Source: Paroedura picta
Lineage: Eukaryota > Chordata > Lepidosauria > Squamata > Gekkonidae
Direction: 5' to 3'
Assembly: GCF_049243985.1 (NCBI RefSeq)
Contig: NC_135370.1
Span: forward strand, 7,819,492-7,883,491
DNA length: 64,000 bases
Every line of letters starts with the position of its first letter. The first letter of the stretch is position 1. The translations under genes and the position numbers were made by a program. Below are positions 55,268 to 64,000 of the stretch, piece after piece. The notes under the pieces are model-generated. The model was not told the origin of the DNA and did no database searches. It was given only the letters and a program-made list of their open reading frames with translations.

Positions 55268-55580
55268 CTTCAGATTCAAATGGGTCGTTGTGTTGGTCTG
55301 AAGTGGTACAACAAAATTTGAGTCCAATGGCAACTTGAAGACCAACAAAAATTTAATCAAGGCGTGAGCTTTCAAGTGCAGGCACACTTCCTCAAACAAT
55401 GGAACAAAATTCATAGGAATACTGATATAAGGATAAAGTAAATTTGCTACTAATTTACTTTCTTCTTATATCTGTACTTTTATGATCCATTGTCTGTGGA
55501 AGTGAGCATGCACATGAATGCTCACACCTTGAATAAATCTTTGTTGTTCTTCAAGGTGGCCTCTGTACTCAAATTTCATA
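55268..55580. repeat. Foldback of two inverted copies of a dispersed repeat
   Basis: Left arm (TTGTGTTGGTCTGAAGTGGT, TTTGAGTCCAATGGCAACTT, GGCGTGAGCTTTCAAGTGCA) is matched by an inverted right arm (TGCACATGAATGCTCACACC, TTCAAGGTGGCCTCTGTACT). The centre near 55440-55450 is AAAGTAAATTTGCTACTAAT flanked by TTACTTT. Arms are about 130 bp with scattered mismatches. The same repeat occurs singly at 16553-16632. Confidence 0.8.
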
Positions 55581-55827
55581 GCTTTATATAGAGACATTGA
55601 CCCTAATGGCCCTCAAACTAAGGTCCTGACAATATGTATGAGTTAACTTGACCATTAACAGACTCATCACTGCAGATGTAGGGAAGAATCAATCTATTTT
55701 CACAAATATCAGACAACAGGATCTGGGAATGTCACACCTGAAGTATCATTCAGTATCATTCAGTACTATTTAGCCATACTTTTAAGTATCTTTCTAAATT
55801 CAAATGAATGAATGGCATTGATCTTAC

Positions 55828-56216
55828 CTTAAATTCTTCCAAATCTTGTAACTTTTCTCTGATATTCACAAAAATTCTTCACTTCTTTGCATTCGGACAA
55901 CATCCATTATGTTCTACTTTAGTACACTTTGGGTGAATTTTGGGGCATTCCGGTTGGTCACAGACCGGCCCATCCTCAGTACAGACACAGGGCAGCTGGA
56001 ATGCCCCGGGAAAAACTGCTCTCCCAGTTTGTATACAAAACCACTGTCATCCACACAACCTTTCCCCCGATAGTCATCGAAAATCAGATTGTTCTCATTA
56101 TTGGACGTCTGGTCCCCTTCGTCGGCAGGGTAGTCTTCATGGTTGAAGGCAGCTGGGGTGACCACGTGGGGAATCAGCAGAAGAAACAGGCAGGCTTCAT
56201 GGACGTGAAGAGCCAT
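55828..56216 (-). CDS. VWC2L: VWC2L first coding exon, with four apparent 1-base losses
   Basis: Start ATG (56216-56214) opens [19 protein letters not shown], a signal peptide, then the conserved [38 protein letters not shown] and [13 protein letters not shown]. The upstream Met at 56258 would add 14 non-conserved residues, so I chose 56216. After SSCP (near 55990) the frame slips by one base, and the expected [19 protein letters not shown] and KVEHNGCCP appear in the next frame. A second slip follows CCP (near 55868), and two more lie before the AAG|GTAAGATC donor (GT at 55827-55826): one in a short A run (near 55850), one in a short T run (near 55842). Expected product: secreted VWC-domain BMP modulator of about 220 aa. 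Either local sequence error or a damaged gene; the next exon at 21981 is intact. Confidence 0.9.
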
Positions 56217-56313
56217 CCCACTCCTCAGCTCCTGTCTGCGATCCACTCTCAGACGCACATGGACGTTCCCATGGAGAAGCCAGCGCGGCAGGGCTGGGGA
56301 GGAATTTAAATAG
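56217..56313 (-). promoter_or_regulatory. VWC2L: VWC2L 5' UTR with possible splice acceptor or TATA-like box
   Basis: Upstream of the start codon the minus strand reads CTATTTAAATTCC (about 56302-56313), which could act as a TATA-like box, and then TTCCTCCCCAG (AG at 56295-56294), which could be the acceptor of a 5' UTR exon. The sequence alone does not decide between the two. An in-frame upstream ATG at 56258 lies in this leader. Confidence 0.3.
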
Positions 56314-56351
56314 GAACAATCGGAAAGGTTATTTAAGAAAAAAACCTCAGA

Positions 56352-57330
56352 GCATCATAGAATCAAAGAGTTGGATGGGGCCACACAGGCCATCTCATCC
56401 AACCCCTTCCCTGTACAGGATCAGCCTAAGGCATCCAGGAGAAGGATCTGTCCAGACACTGCTTAAGGACCGCCAGGGAAGGGGAGATCCCCACCTCCTT
56501 AGGCAGCCCATTCCACTGCTGAACTACTCGGAATGTAAACATCTTTCCCCTGATATCTATCTGGTATAGTTCTACACAGAGTTTAAATCCATTACTGCAG
56601 GTCCTCTCCTCTGCTGCCAACAGGAACTGCTCCCTTCCCTCCTCCAAATGATAACCTTGCAAATACTTCAAGAGAGCCATCCCATCGTGTCTCTTCTCAA
56701 CCTCCTATTTTCCAGGTGGAACATTCCCAAATCCATCAGGTTTTCCTGGCCCCAGATCCTCCTTGTCACTCTTCCTTGAACCCTCCCCATTTTGTCCATG
56801 TCCTTTTTGAATTGAGGCCTCCTGAACTGCACACAGGTCTCCAGGTGCAGTCTAAGATGGGGCTATGATATCTTGTGATTTTGATGGGATGCCTCTGCTG
56901 ATACAGCGCAAAACTGCTCATATGTAGCTTACTGTCCACAAGTACCCCAAGATCTCATTCACACACTCTTCTAGCCAGAAGTATATCTCCCATCCAGTAT
57001 GCATGCTTCTGATTTTGTGACCCAGATGTAGAACTCTGCACTTCTCTTTCTTGAATGGCACCTTGTTCTCAGTTGCCCACTTTCCCAGCATGTTCAGATC
57101 TTGTTGAACTCAATCTCCTCTCAATTCGATGCCATCTGCAAATTTAAGGAGTAGTCCCTCCACCCCCTCATCCACATGATTGATAAAGATGTTAAAATGG
57201 GCTGGAGCCAGTTCCGGGCCCTGGGAGACCCCGCTGCTCACTGCCACCTGACTCCTCACAAGCTTATAATTTTCTTCAGTTCCTAAAGATAAGCAACTAC
57301 TATGAACACCAATGAACAAGAAATGCCACC
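56352..57330 (-). mobile_element. CR1 LINE 3' portion, old copy
   Basis: ATCATAGAATCAAAGAGTTG at left, then reverse-strand CR1 coding: LLKYLQGYHLEEGREQFLLA, VQQWNGLPKEVGISPSLAVL (56680-56426) and SSGVSQGPELAPAHFNIFIN, LLKFADGIELRG (57319-57110). The catalytic FADD is changed to FADG and several frame breaks occur, so it is older than 41571 and 50176. Confidence 0.9.
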
Positions 57331-57559
57331 TTTCTAACCATTCCTGAGAATTTATTTATGCATATATGCATTAGCAGACATAACCAGAACATGTACAATA
57401 TGACTTGGATTTCAGGAGGGAAGCCATGTTAGTCTGCAATAGACGAGCCCAGCCTGGAGTGCTACTGAATATAATTCAACCCCCAGGATGCACTAAACAA
57501 CTAGTGCATCCAGGAACTGGTGATTCTCTTAGTTTCACCTGGATTTACTCTATTACACT

Positions 57560-58033
57560 CCATCACTGCCAACTGGCTGGTGATCTTTGGCCCCAAAGAA
57601 GCATGTCGGACCTCAACAAGGGCCAGAGCTTTCTCGGTCCTGGTCCCCAACTGGTGGAACGAGCTCCCTGAAGAGATCAGGGCCCTTCCTGAAGTCTAAT
57701 TTAACAGGGTCTGCAAAGGGAGCTCGTCCACCAGGCATTTGCCCAAGACCGACCAAACTTGATAACACCCACAGGGCCCCCCTCAGACATCCCCTTCATG
57801 GCCTGAACCAGCCTGACCTCTCTGGGGGCCTTATCTAAGTTGTCATTCCTGTTATGTTGTTATTGATCAAGACCATTGAAATTGTGTTGATTTAGAACCA
57901 CAGTTGGATTATTGTTGATGCTACTTTTGATTATGTTATATGTTTAGGTCGTTCCATGTATTGCCCCGTGATGTTATATGTAAACTGCCCTGAGCCGTAT
58001 GGGAGGGAGGTATAAAAGTCTAATGAATGAATG
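57560..58033 (+). mobile_element. L2-type LINE 3' end
   Basis: AACAAGGGCCAGAGCTTTCTC, CCCCAACTGGTGGAACGAGC (W-N-E-L-P equivalent), 3' UTR, then GTAAACTGCCCTGAGCCGTA, GGGAGGGAGGTATAAAAGTC and (AATG)n. Complete 3' terminus, degraded coding part. A scrap of the dispersed repeat family (CATGTTAGTCTGCAATAGA) lies just upstream near 57427. Confidence 0.8.
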
Positions 58034-58194
58034 AATGATGTACTTTAATATTATACTCCTATGGTTAAAGCACAGGGTTCCTCAGGGGCTACCCAGCTCC
58101 TTCCCTCTATCCTGCCTTAATGGGAATCAGCCACAGCAGGCAAATTTCTTCCAGACCAGACTGACCAGAGATTCTAGTTTTTTTTTGGGGGGGA

Positions 58195-58325
58195 GGGGTG
58201 GGCATCATCTGGACATAGAATCAGGGTCACTGTGGGTGGGACAGGTAAATTGTGAATTCCTGCATTCTGCAGGGGGTTGAGCTAGATGACCCTGGATGTC
58301 CCTTCCAACTCTATGATTCTATGAC
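58195..58325 (+). mobile_element. CR1 3' end, older subfamily
   Basis: CAGGGTCACTGTGGGTGGGA, CTGCAGGGGGTTGAGCTAGA and ACTCTATGATTCTATGA. Matches 22608 and 43360. Confidence 0.85.
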
Positions 58326-61300
58326 CAGTTGACCATTTCCGGCCAATTCTGGGGCTGTTCAAAGCCTGAAAAATATTTCAGGGGCTCCCCATGGTCAAAA
58401 AGGTTGGGAAAGGCTGGGTTAAAGTCTGCATTGGGTTGAATACAATGGCACAAAAATTGACATTGTCAAACCTGATGTGGATAATGCAAGCCAGCCAGAA
58501 AATGGGCAGTGAATATAAATCCCAATTGGGTTGGCCAAGACACCTGTCACCTGTTGAGTTCTTAAGAGAAGGCTCTCAATATAAGCCTGATTCCTGCCTG
58601 AGGAACAAGAGAACCAGAACGCAGGAAATCAGGACACATTCAAGTGCTGACGGCCGATGACGTCAGGTGCACCCAAGCAAATGCTTGCCCACATCTGGAT
58701 GTCAGGTGCTGTGCTTGTTTACACACCACCACAAAGGGGCCTGTGGAAGGGATGAATCACTTTTGAACGAGTCTTTAAGAAAACAGAGCCCGAGACCCAT
58801 GATTGCCGTTGTTCCTTTTTAATTGCTGGGCTCACAATTCCGCACGGCCTTCACAGCATGATGAAATGGGATTCTCTTCAAACAACAACAACAAAAACAA
58901 CAACAAAAGATCATGAACAATGATTCTGACAACTCAGCTCTGCTGCAAACAGTGGGGGTGAGGGTGATGCTGCATTAATTCTGGTCTTGGGAATAGTAAA
59001 ACATCTCCGGTTGCGAAGCTGTCTTAGCCAAAGCAAAAGAGGTTCCTGGGCACGGCTGGGCCAGCCTAGCAAGTCCCCTGGGGTCTCGACACAACAGCGG
59101 GGCATGTTTGAGTATGAAGTGGGCTCAGCAGGCCGAGGCTCATTAACCGATGGTTACCCTCGCTTACAGGTGGGCTTGCTGTGCCTCGTAGATTGCAGGG
59201 CACCAAAGGATGTTCCAGCGTAGATAAATATTATGCTCACCCGAACATTCAGCTCTGAACATGGTGTGGTCTCCACCGGCCTTGGGAGCTGAGAACCTCT
59301 TGAGCTTCCCTAGGTGCATAGAATAGCCGGGGCATCCAGGAAAGGATGTGATTTTTTATTTTTTATTTTTGCAAATCAAATAGTCTTGCTCTGCCCTCAC
59401 GCTCTACCTCCGTTCTGCTGCTTCACTGTCAGTGCAGTACAGCATCACCGTCAGCAGAGTCTACGAGCCACATGCGCTGAATCAGTTCTCTCGCCCCAGC
59501 CAAAGGAGGAAGAAGACTTCAGGGGTGGTTCCCTTCCCTTGGCAGAAGGGCGCCACAAAAACAGACGCTCCCAAAGGAATGGCAGTGACAAACCGCTAAA
59601 TGCAGGAGCATTTTAGTTAATGGAATATGGACCCCTCCCCACAAAAAGGAGAGATACTTCTTCGCCTCCCTTTGCATCCCTTGTGTTTCCTGGTCTAATA
59701 TTCAGCTCCTAAAGGCAGTTTCCTAAACTACAATGATAGAAAACGGGATTCTGTTATAGATACAGTCTGTGCATTATTTATTTGCAAAGGTTTCCACAAA
59801 CGTATGCCCTCAAACTTCCCATCTATCTCTCTACTCAAAACCACAGCCGAACGCGAATGACTCAGGGAAAACGAAAGACGCCTTGTGCATTGCCGAACAG
59901 TCTAAGCGATCCTGTTGACAAAGCAGATTTTATTTTCCATGCTCCGAAGGAGGGAGATGCTGGATGCTCAACAGACCTGATCAGAATGTCAAAGATGCCT
60001 TGTCCACTGTTGCTCCAGGCACGTTTTGGCCACCTGAGTCAATGGTGCAGCAACAGCGGGAGTGCCCCTTCCCAAACACAATTCTCCCTCTCTGTGCCTG
60101 GCAGGGCTGGTCCCACTGCCCCTCCCCCTTGGACCAAGCAGCCACTTGCATGCCACAGGTAGGCTTTGATCAGCTACACTTAAAAGCTGTCCAAAGTTCA
60201 CAAAATGATCAGGGTTTTTAGAACTGATTTGTAACTAGCACAGCAGGGAGCGACCCATTGCTGTACAAGGATTGGTTGTTTTTTTTTTTAAACAGCTTTC
60301 ACAAAGAATGAAATTCTTAACATTGCCAACGTCTTGTCATCTTAGATGCTTTTATTGTCACTGAATTACACTTCATTTTGACAGAAGGAAACAGAAGAGA
60401 ATGAAAATGCGACTCATTAAGGATTCAACATGTAAAGAAGCTCCAGGAAGCTCTCGGTGCGTACTTAAAGTTTATAGTACTATTTCTTTTACTGCAAGAT
60501 GTTTTCAGCTGCGCAGAGAGTCTACAGCTCTTGGAAAAACCGAATGCCTCTTGTAAAATGCATGCTTACCTGGTCAGGGGGAGAGCTGGGCAGGGTTGCA
60601 GGCCAGCCACATTTCTGCCACGTCTCAGAAGCAGCAGGTCTTCCTAATTACATTTCCAAGGAATTCTGATGGGAAATCCCTTTCCTCAGTGGCTCCCATG
60701 GCACAGAAGCACCCAGCAGAGACACCGGGAGACTTCTGCTTTAAACCCCGGTGTCGAGAATTCAGAGCCAGCAACCGTAGAAGGATCCAGAGGCAAAGCT
60801 GCCGGGCATAAAACCATACTCCAAAGACAGGCTCATCACTCCTCGCTCGATCTTTTCTCCCTTAAATCCTCCGGTCCAATATTTGCTTCCCCCCCAAAAA
60901 ACAACACAACCGACACTCTGTAGCTCTGCAAAAAAGGCACGCAAGGGTGGAGGATGTGCTATGCCTCCAGTTCCAGGAACAGCAACGGCATGCCGGAGCT
61001 TGCAGCCAATCCGGACCGAAATGCAGTCAGGAGCACCATCCTGCCCAGCGGCTGTCCCCCAAAACAAATGCCGGGGGAGGGGGATGCGTGGCTCTCAGGA
61101 GCGTCCGCAACTTTCAGTGAGATTCAGCACCCTGGAGAGCGGCCGTTCAGCAGCTGCTTGGCGGAGCTCCTTCGGTCAGACAGCTGGAGCCCTTCAGCAC
61201 CACGGACAGCACTCTGCAGTTGGCATCCAGCAGACGGAAGGACGTGCCGCTCCTCCTGGCGAAGGAAGCCACTGTGCCTGCGAATCGGCTCTCCTGGAGC

Positions 61301-61655
61301 AGCGTGGACCCTCGGATGCCTGCCCCTGGGCAGAGGAGGGCTGCAAAAACCCACGGACATGGAAGCCCGGAGAGCTTTCTGCCCACCACAGCCCTCCAAC
61401 GCTGCTGATGTCAAAACAGGGGGAGCAGATCACATCACACACCGCAGGGCTGCCGCTCTGGCAGGGGCGGTGAGAAGGCAGGAGGAGCTCTCTGCAGTGA
61501 GCGAGGGAGACAGCCAGGCGAACGGGGGAGGTCTCGCCCGCTCGGAAACTTGTGTGTTCTTCTTTGGCCATGGGTCAGAATCACTTGGGAGGAATACACA
61601 CCCAGCTGCTTGTCTGTGGCTGCCCGGGTGAACGGGAGGGAAGTTGCATGCGCAT
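58326..61655. other. SPAG16-VWC2L intergenic DNA, no recognised gene
   Basis: Little obvious repeat content. 60950-61530 is GC-richer than its surroundings, with overlapping open frames on both strands but no recognisable protein. It could include the VWC2L promoter or a non-coding first exon, given its position upstream of 56216 on the minus strand. That is inference. Confidence 0.35.
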
Positions 61656-61660
61656 ACACA

Positions 61661-61697
61661 TGCTCTCTCTCTCTCACACACACACTTTCTCTCACTC

Positions 61698-61728
<31 letters not shown>

Positions 61729-61729
61729 G
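61661..61729. repeat. (CT)n/(CA)n compound microsatellite
   Basis: Alternating CTCTCT and CACACA blocks, ending in about 13 CA units. Confidence 0.93.
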
Positions 61730-61954
61730 TGCAGATCTTTCCAGGGACTAGACCAAGTTGAAATTGAAGACATTTTTTTTAAAGGTAAATCTCTCTTAAG
61801 GTTCCTGCTGTCTTACCTTGACTTAAAAAAAAAAACAATCCCCCTGCAATTCATCTTCTCTGTCATTAGGCGTCATTGTAAAACCATTTCCTGAGAATAT
61901 GACAAACGGGAGCCTCTTTCACCCTTTCTTTATGGACAAATGAGCTGGCAAAAA

Positions 61955-62131
61955 AAGAAGTTAATTATTTTTTTTTATTGAAGTACAATACAGAAATGTT
62001 ATATCCCCTCGCTTTTGTTCTGTCTCGAATGTTGACGGCAGATACATTCCTCCCGCCCCCAAAGCCACATTCCTTGCTAGTTTGTTGTCCAACCGTTTTG
62101 GTGAGATTTCGCTCCGCGGCAGATCGGCGTC
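61955..62131 (-). other. SPAG16: SPAG16 3' UTR with AATAAA polyadenylation signal
   Basis: From the TGA at 62134-62132 the minus strand continues about 155 bases to AATAAA at 61979-61974, embedded in TTCAATAAAAAAAAATAATT. Cleavage probably follows within about 10-30 bases. No second coding frame. Confidence 0.6.
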
Positions 62132-62307
62132 TCAGTTCCAGATTCGAACTGTGCCATCTGAACCGCCTGAGATCAGATGCTCTGCCTTGTGATCAAATGT
62201 GACACTCTGGACTTCGTCTTCATGGCCCACCAAGGTGGAAAGATTGCCGGATTTGAGTTCGAGAGTCTTCACGGTTCCATCATTGCTGGCGAGAGCTACG
62301 ATATGCC
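62132..62307 (-). CDS. SPAG16: SPAG16 last coding exon (final WD40 repeats)
   Basis: Terminal exon of SPAG16 (vertebrate PF20), a WD-repeat protein of the ciliary axoneme central pair needed for motile cilia and sperm flagella. The minus strand shows TTCTCTTCTGCAG then coding GGCATATC; the first Gly codon is split (one base in the previous exon). It reads GHIVALASNDGTVKTLELKS, GNLSTLVGHEDEVQSVTFDH and KAEHLISGGSDGTVRIWN, then TGA. GH...SGGSDGTVRIW is a standard closing WD40 blade. The match to SPAG16 rests on my memory of the C-terminus (a GSDGTVRxW end) and on VWC2L lying next door in the right order and orientation. Remaining exons lie beyond 64000. Confidence 0.8.
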
Positions 62308-62879
62308 CTGCAGAAGAGAACAAGGAGAATGGAGGTCTCAGACGCAAAGACCACAAGCAGCTTCAGAGTTCCCAGCCCCGAGGCGGTAGCATCTCATACC
62401 CGATGCATCCATTTTGTGCACAGAACTGTGACTGCAGATAATCATGCGCTTTTCAGGAATGCAAGTCAAATCAATACTAAAAAGAGATTCACAGGAACGT
62501 AATGAACTTGGGAGGTTTGACAGTGCAATTCAAGTCAAGCAATGTGCTGAGAGAGCAGTTATTTACTAGAAGGCTGATAATGCATTTATTTGAACACTGT
62601 TGCTCCTACCAGTTTATAGTCTGTACGAAGTATGCAAAAAATCCCCCCCCCCAAAAAAAACCAAACTTAAAGCTGTGTATATATAGTTTATATAACTATA
62701 TAAATCACTAAAATTGTATGCATTTTTCTGCTTTGCGTGGAAAGAAGTGTTATTTTTGCTCTGAATCATATCAAATTCTACCCCTAAACAAAAAGATGAT
62801 GTTTTCTTGCAGATCCTTTAAGATGAATAGTATCCTGTAAGGCACAGCTTGCAATGTCCCCATTCATTTCCATCCCACT
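62308..62879 (-). other. SPAG16 intron, nothing recognised
   Basis: AT-rich, A and C homopolymers near 62645; no other exon seen. Confidence 0.5.
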
Positions 62880-63746
62880 GTCTTTTTAGAACTTCAAACT
62901 CGAAGGAAATGCCTGCGCAGACACTTCACAAATTTTTGATGCCCCCCTTAAGGGAGGCACAGACCACAAAGGCATTTTTCCATCTTTGCCAGCTGAAGCC
63001 ACTAGTGTCTGATCTGACCCTGGGAAACGTAGCCCAAGTGATCCATGCAATGGTCACCTCTAGGCTGGATGTAGCTCTCTCTATGTGCGTCTACCCTTTG
63101 TCTTGACCCAGAAACTGCAACTGGTGCAAAATGTGACTACTCGGGTCCTTACTAGGACATCACAGAGGACCCATATTGGACCTGTCCTCCAACAGCTGCG
63201 TTGGCAGTTGGTTGATTTCCAGATCCACTTCAGGGTATTGGTTTTAGCCTTAAGCGGTCTGGGCCCTGAGTATCTGAGGGACTGCCTCTCCCCGAATGCC
63301 CCCCAGAAGAACATTAAGATTGTTGAATGCTAATATGCTGGTGGTCCACATCTCAAAAGAAGTGTTCCTGGACCCAACCAGGGCCTTTTTGGCCCTGGCC
63401 CCAGCCTGGTGGAATGTGCAACCAGTGGAAACTCAGGCCGTGAAGGTGCTATGGAACTTCCACAGGGCCTGCAAAATGGCATTATTCCACCATCATATGG
63501 CTGTGGCCAGGGGCAAGTAAACACAATCCAATGGTCCTCTCCCTCACCCCCTCTGCAGTTTCTTCACCATGTACAGGGGCCTAAAGAGATACTCGCAGGA
63601 ATTAGGCCTAAGAATCGAACAATGAAGCATTCAAGGTTATTGTGTAATTGTTTTATTGGTTTTATTGTTTTTATTGAAAATGTATACTGATCATTGTTGT
63701 TGTACACCACCCCTAGCCTGATTTTTAGAGAGGGGTGGTTTTAAAT
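62880..63746 (+). mobile_element. L2-type LINE 3' portion with (CTA)n tail
   Basis: Frames at 62849-63520 encode L2 C-terminal text: VIHAMVTSRLDVALSM, LTQKLQLVQNVTTRVLTRTS and LGPEYLRDCLSPNAP, then LAPAWWNVQPVE. Two or more frame changes. The 3' UTR ends AGAGAGGGGTGGTTTTAAAT and passes into the CTA array. Antisense to SPAG16. Confidence 0.8.
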
Positions 63747-63811
63747 CAAACTACTACTACTACTACTACTACTACTGTAGTAGTAGCAGCAGCAGTAGCA
63801 GCAGTAGTTTG
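63747..63811. repeat. (CTA)n/(GTAG)n palindromic microsatellite
   Basis: CAAACTACTAC... at left mirrors ...GTAGTAGTTTG at right; the right arm has several TAG to CAG changes. The ends CAAACTAC and GTAGTTTG are exact inverses. Confidence 0.9.
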
Positions 63812-63869
63812 TTGCATGTCATATGACATGGATGGGTTGAAATGCATCTCAGTGGGTATAAGTAAAACA

Positions 63870-63912
63870 TATAATTTCCAGGGGGCAGCTGTATTCGTCT
63901 GCAGCACAAGAC
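63870..63912 (+). mobile_element. Scrap of the dispersed reptile repeat
   Basis: TTTCCAGGGGGCAGCTGTAT then TCGTCTGCAGCACAAGACCGG resembles the head of the family at 55268 and 16553. Confidence 0.5.
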
Positions 63913-63917
63913 CGGAG

Positions 63918-64000
63918 TTGAGTAACAGTTCAGCAGTGGAATAGGCTGCCTAAGGCGGTGGTGAGCTCCCCCTCACTGGCAGTCTTCAAGCAAAGGTTGG
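63918..64000 (+). mobile_element. CR1 LINE C-terminal fragment, runs off window
   Basis: AGTTCAGCAGTGGAATAGGC, TGCCTAAGGCGGTGGTGAGC and GGCAGTCTTCAAGCAAAGGT match the CR1 end at 15405-15475 nearly base for base. 5' truncated just before. The tail lies beyond the window. Confidence 0.92.

Noticed and set aside
60883-61631. Frames of 196 and 225 aa upstream of VWC2L
   Set aside because: They overlap each other and antisense frames in a GC-rich block and show no recognisable domain or conserved start; more likely non-coding.

Overview
This window is vertebrate nuclear DNA from a squamate reptile. The signs are tRNA-derived Sauria-type SINEs, Bov-B (RTE) LINE pieces, young chicken-repeat-1 (CR1) LINEs ending in ATTCTATG octamers, and L2-type LINEs. 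I cannot place the species more closely. Only three protein-coding exons are supported. All lie on the minus strand and match the vertebrate SPAG16–VWC2L gene order: the last coding exon of SPAG16 (62132-62307, with 3' UTR and AATAAA below it), the first coding exon of VWC2L (55828-56216) and an internal VWC2L exon (21981-22110). The last VWC2L exon was not found and probably lies left of the window. Positions 1-21980 are therefore late VWC2L intron, 22111-55827 is a 33.7 kb VWC2L intron, 56.3-61.95 kb is the SPAG16/VWC2L intergenic region, and 62308-64000 is SPAG16 intron.

Most of the window is transposable-element DNA. LINEs include CR1 copies from a nearly full-length two-ORF element at 50.2-54.4 kb to small 3' stubs. 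Two other CR1 copies keep long open RT frames. There are also L2 copies, Bov-B ends and a non-CR1 LINE. SINEs include three Sauria-type copies with clean target-site duplications, many MIR/CORE-like copies, and a split 5S-rRNA-derived SINE. DNA elements include a palindromic hAT-like MITE family (four copies or compounds with perfect 8-bp duplications), a TAGGGTTGCCA-ended MITE and a larger TIR-bearing repeat. A dispersed LTR-like repeat occurs three times as old, broken fossils.

The most unusual content is a three-copy family (7349-7875, 34942-37093, 44074-45846). Each copy opens with a CTAG plus a short hairpin near the 5' end; two end with a GC-rich hairpin and carry stacked, nearly perfect palindromes built on a GGCGCTTCGC core. 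In the middle copy a 66-bp unit carrying the same core has expanded to about 26.5 copies, making a 1.75 kb CpG-dense array in a VWC2L intron. The array gives several 600-700-codon open frames on both strands that are not genes.

Other points of interest: the VWC2L first coding exon has four apparent single-base losses (local sequence error or real damage); a compound MITE appears to have moved about 140 bp of extra DNA between its ends; and there are several foldback structures and nested insertions.
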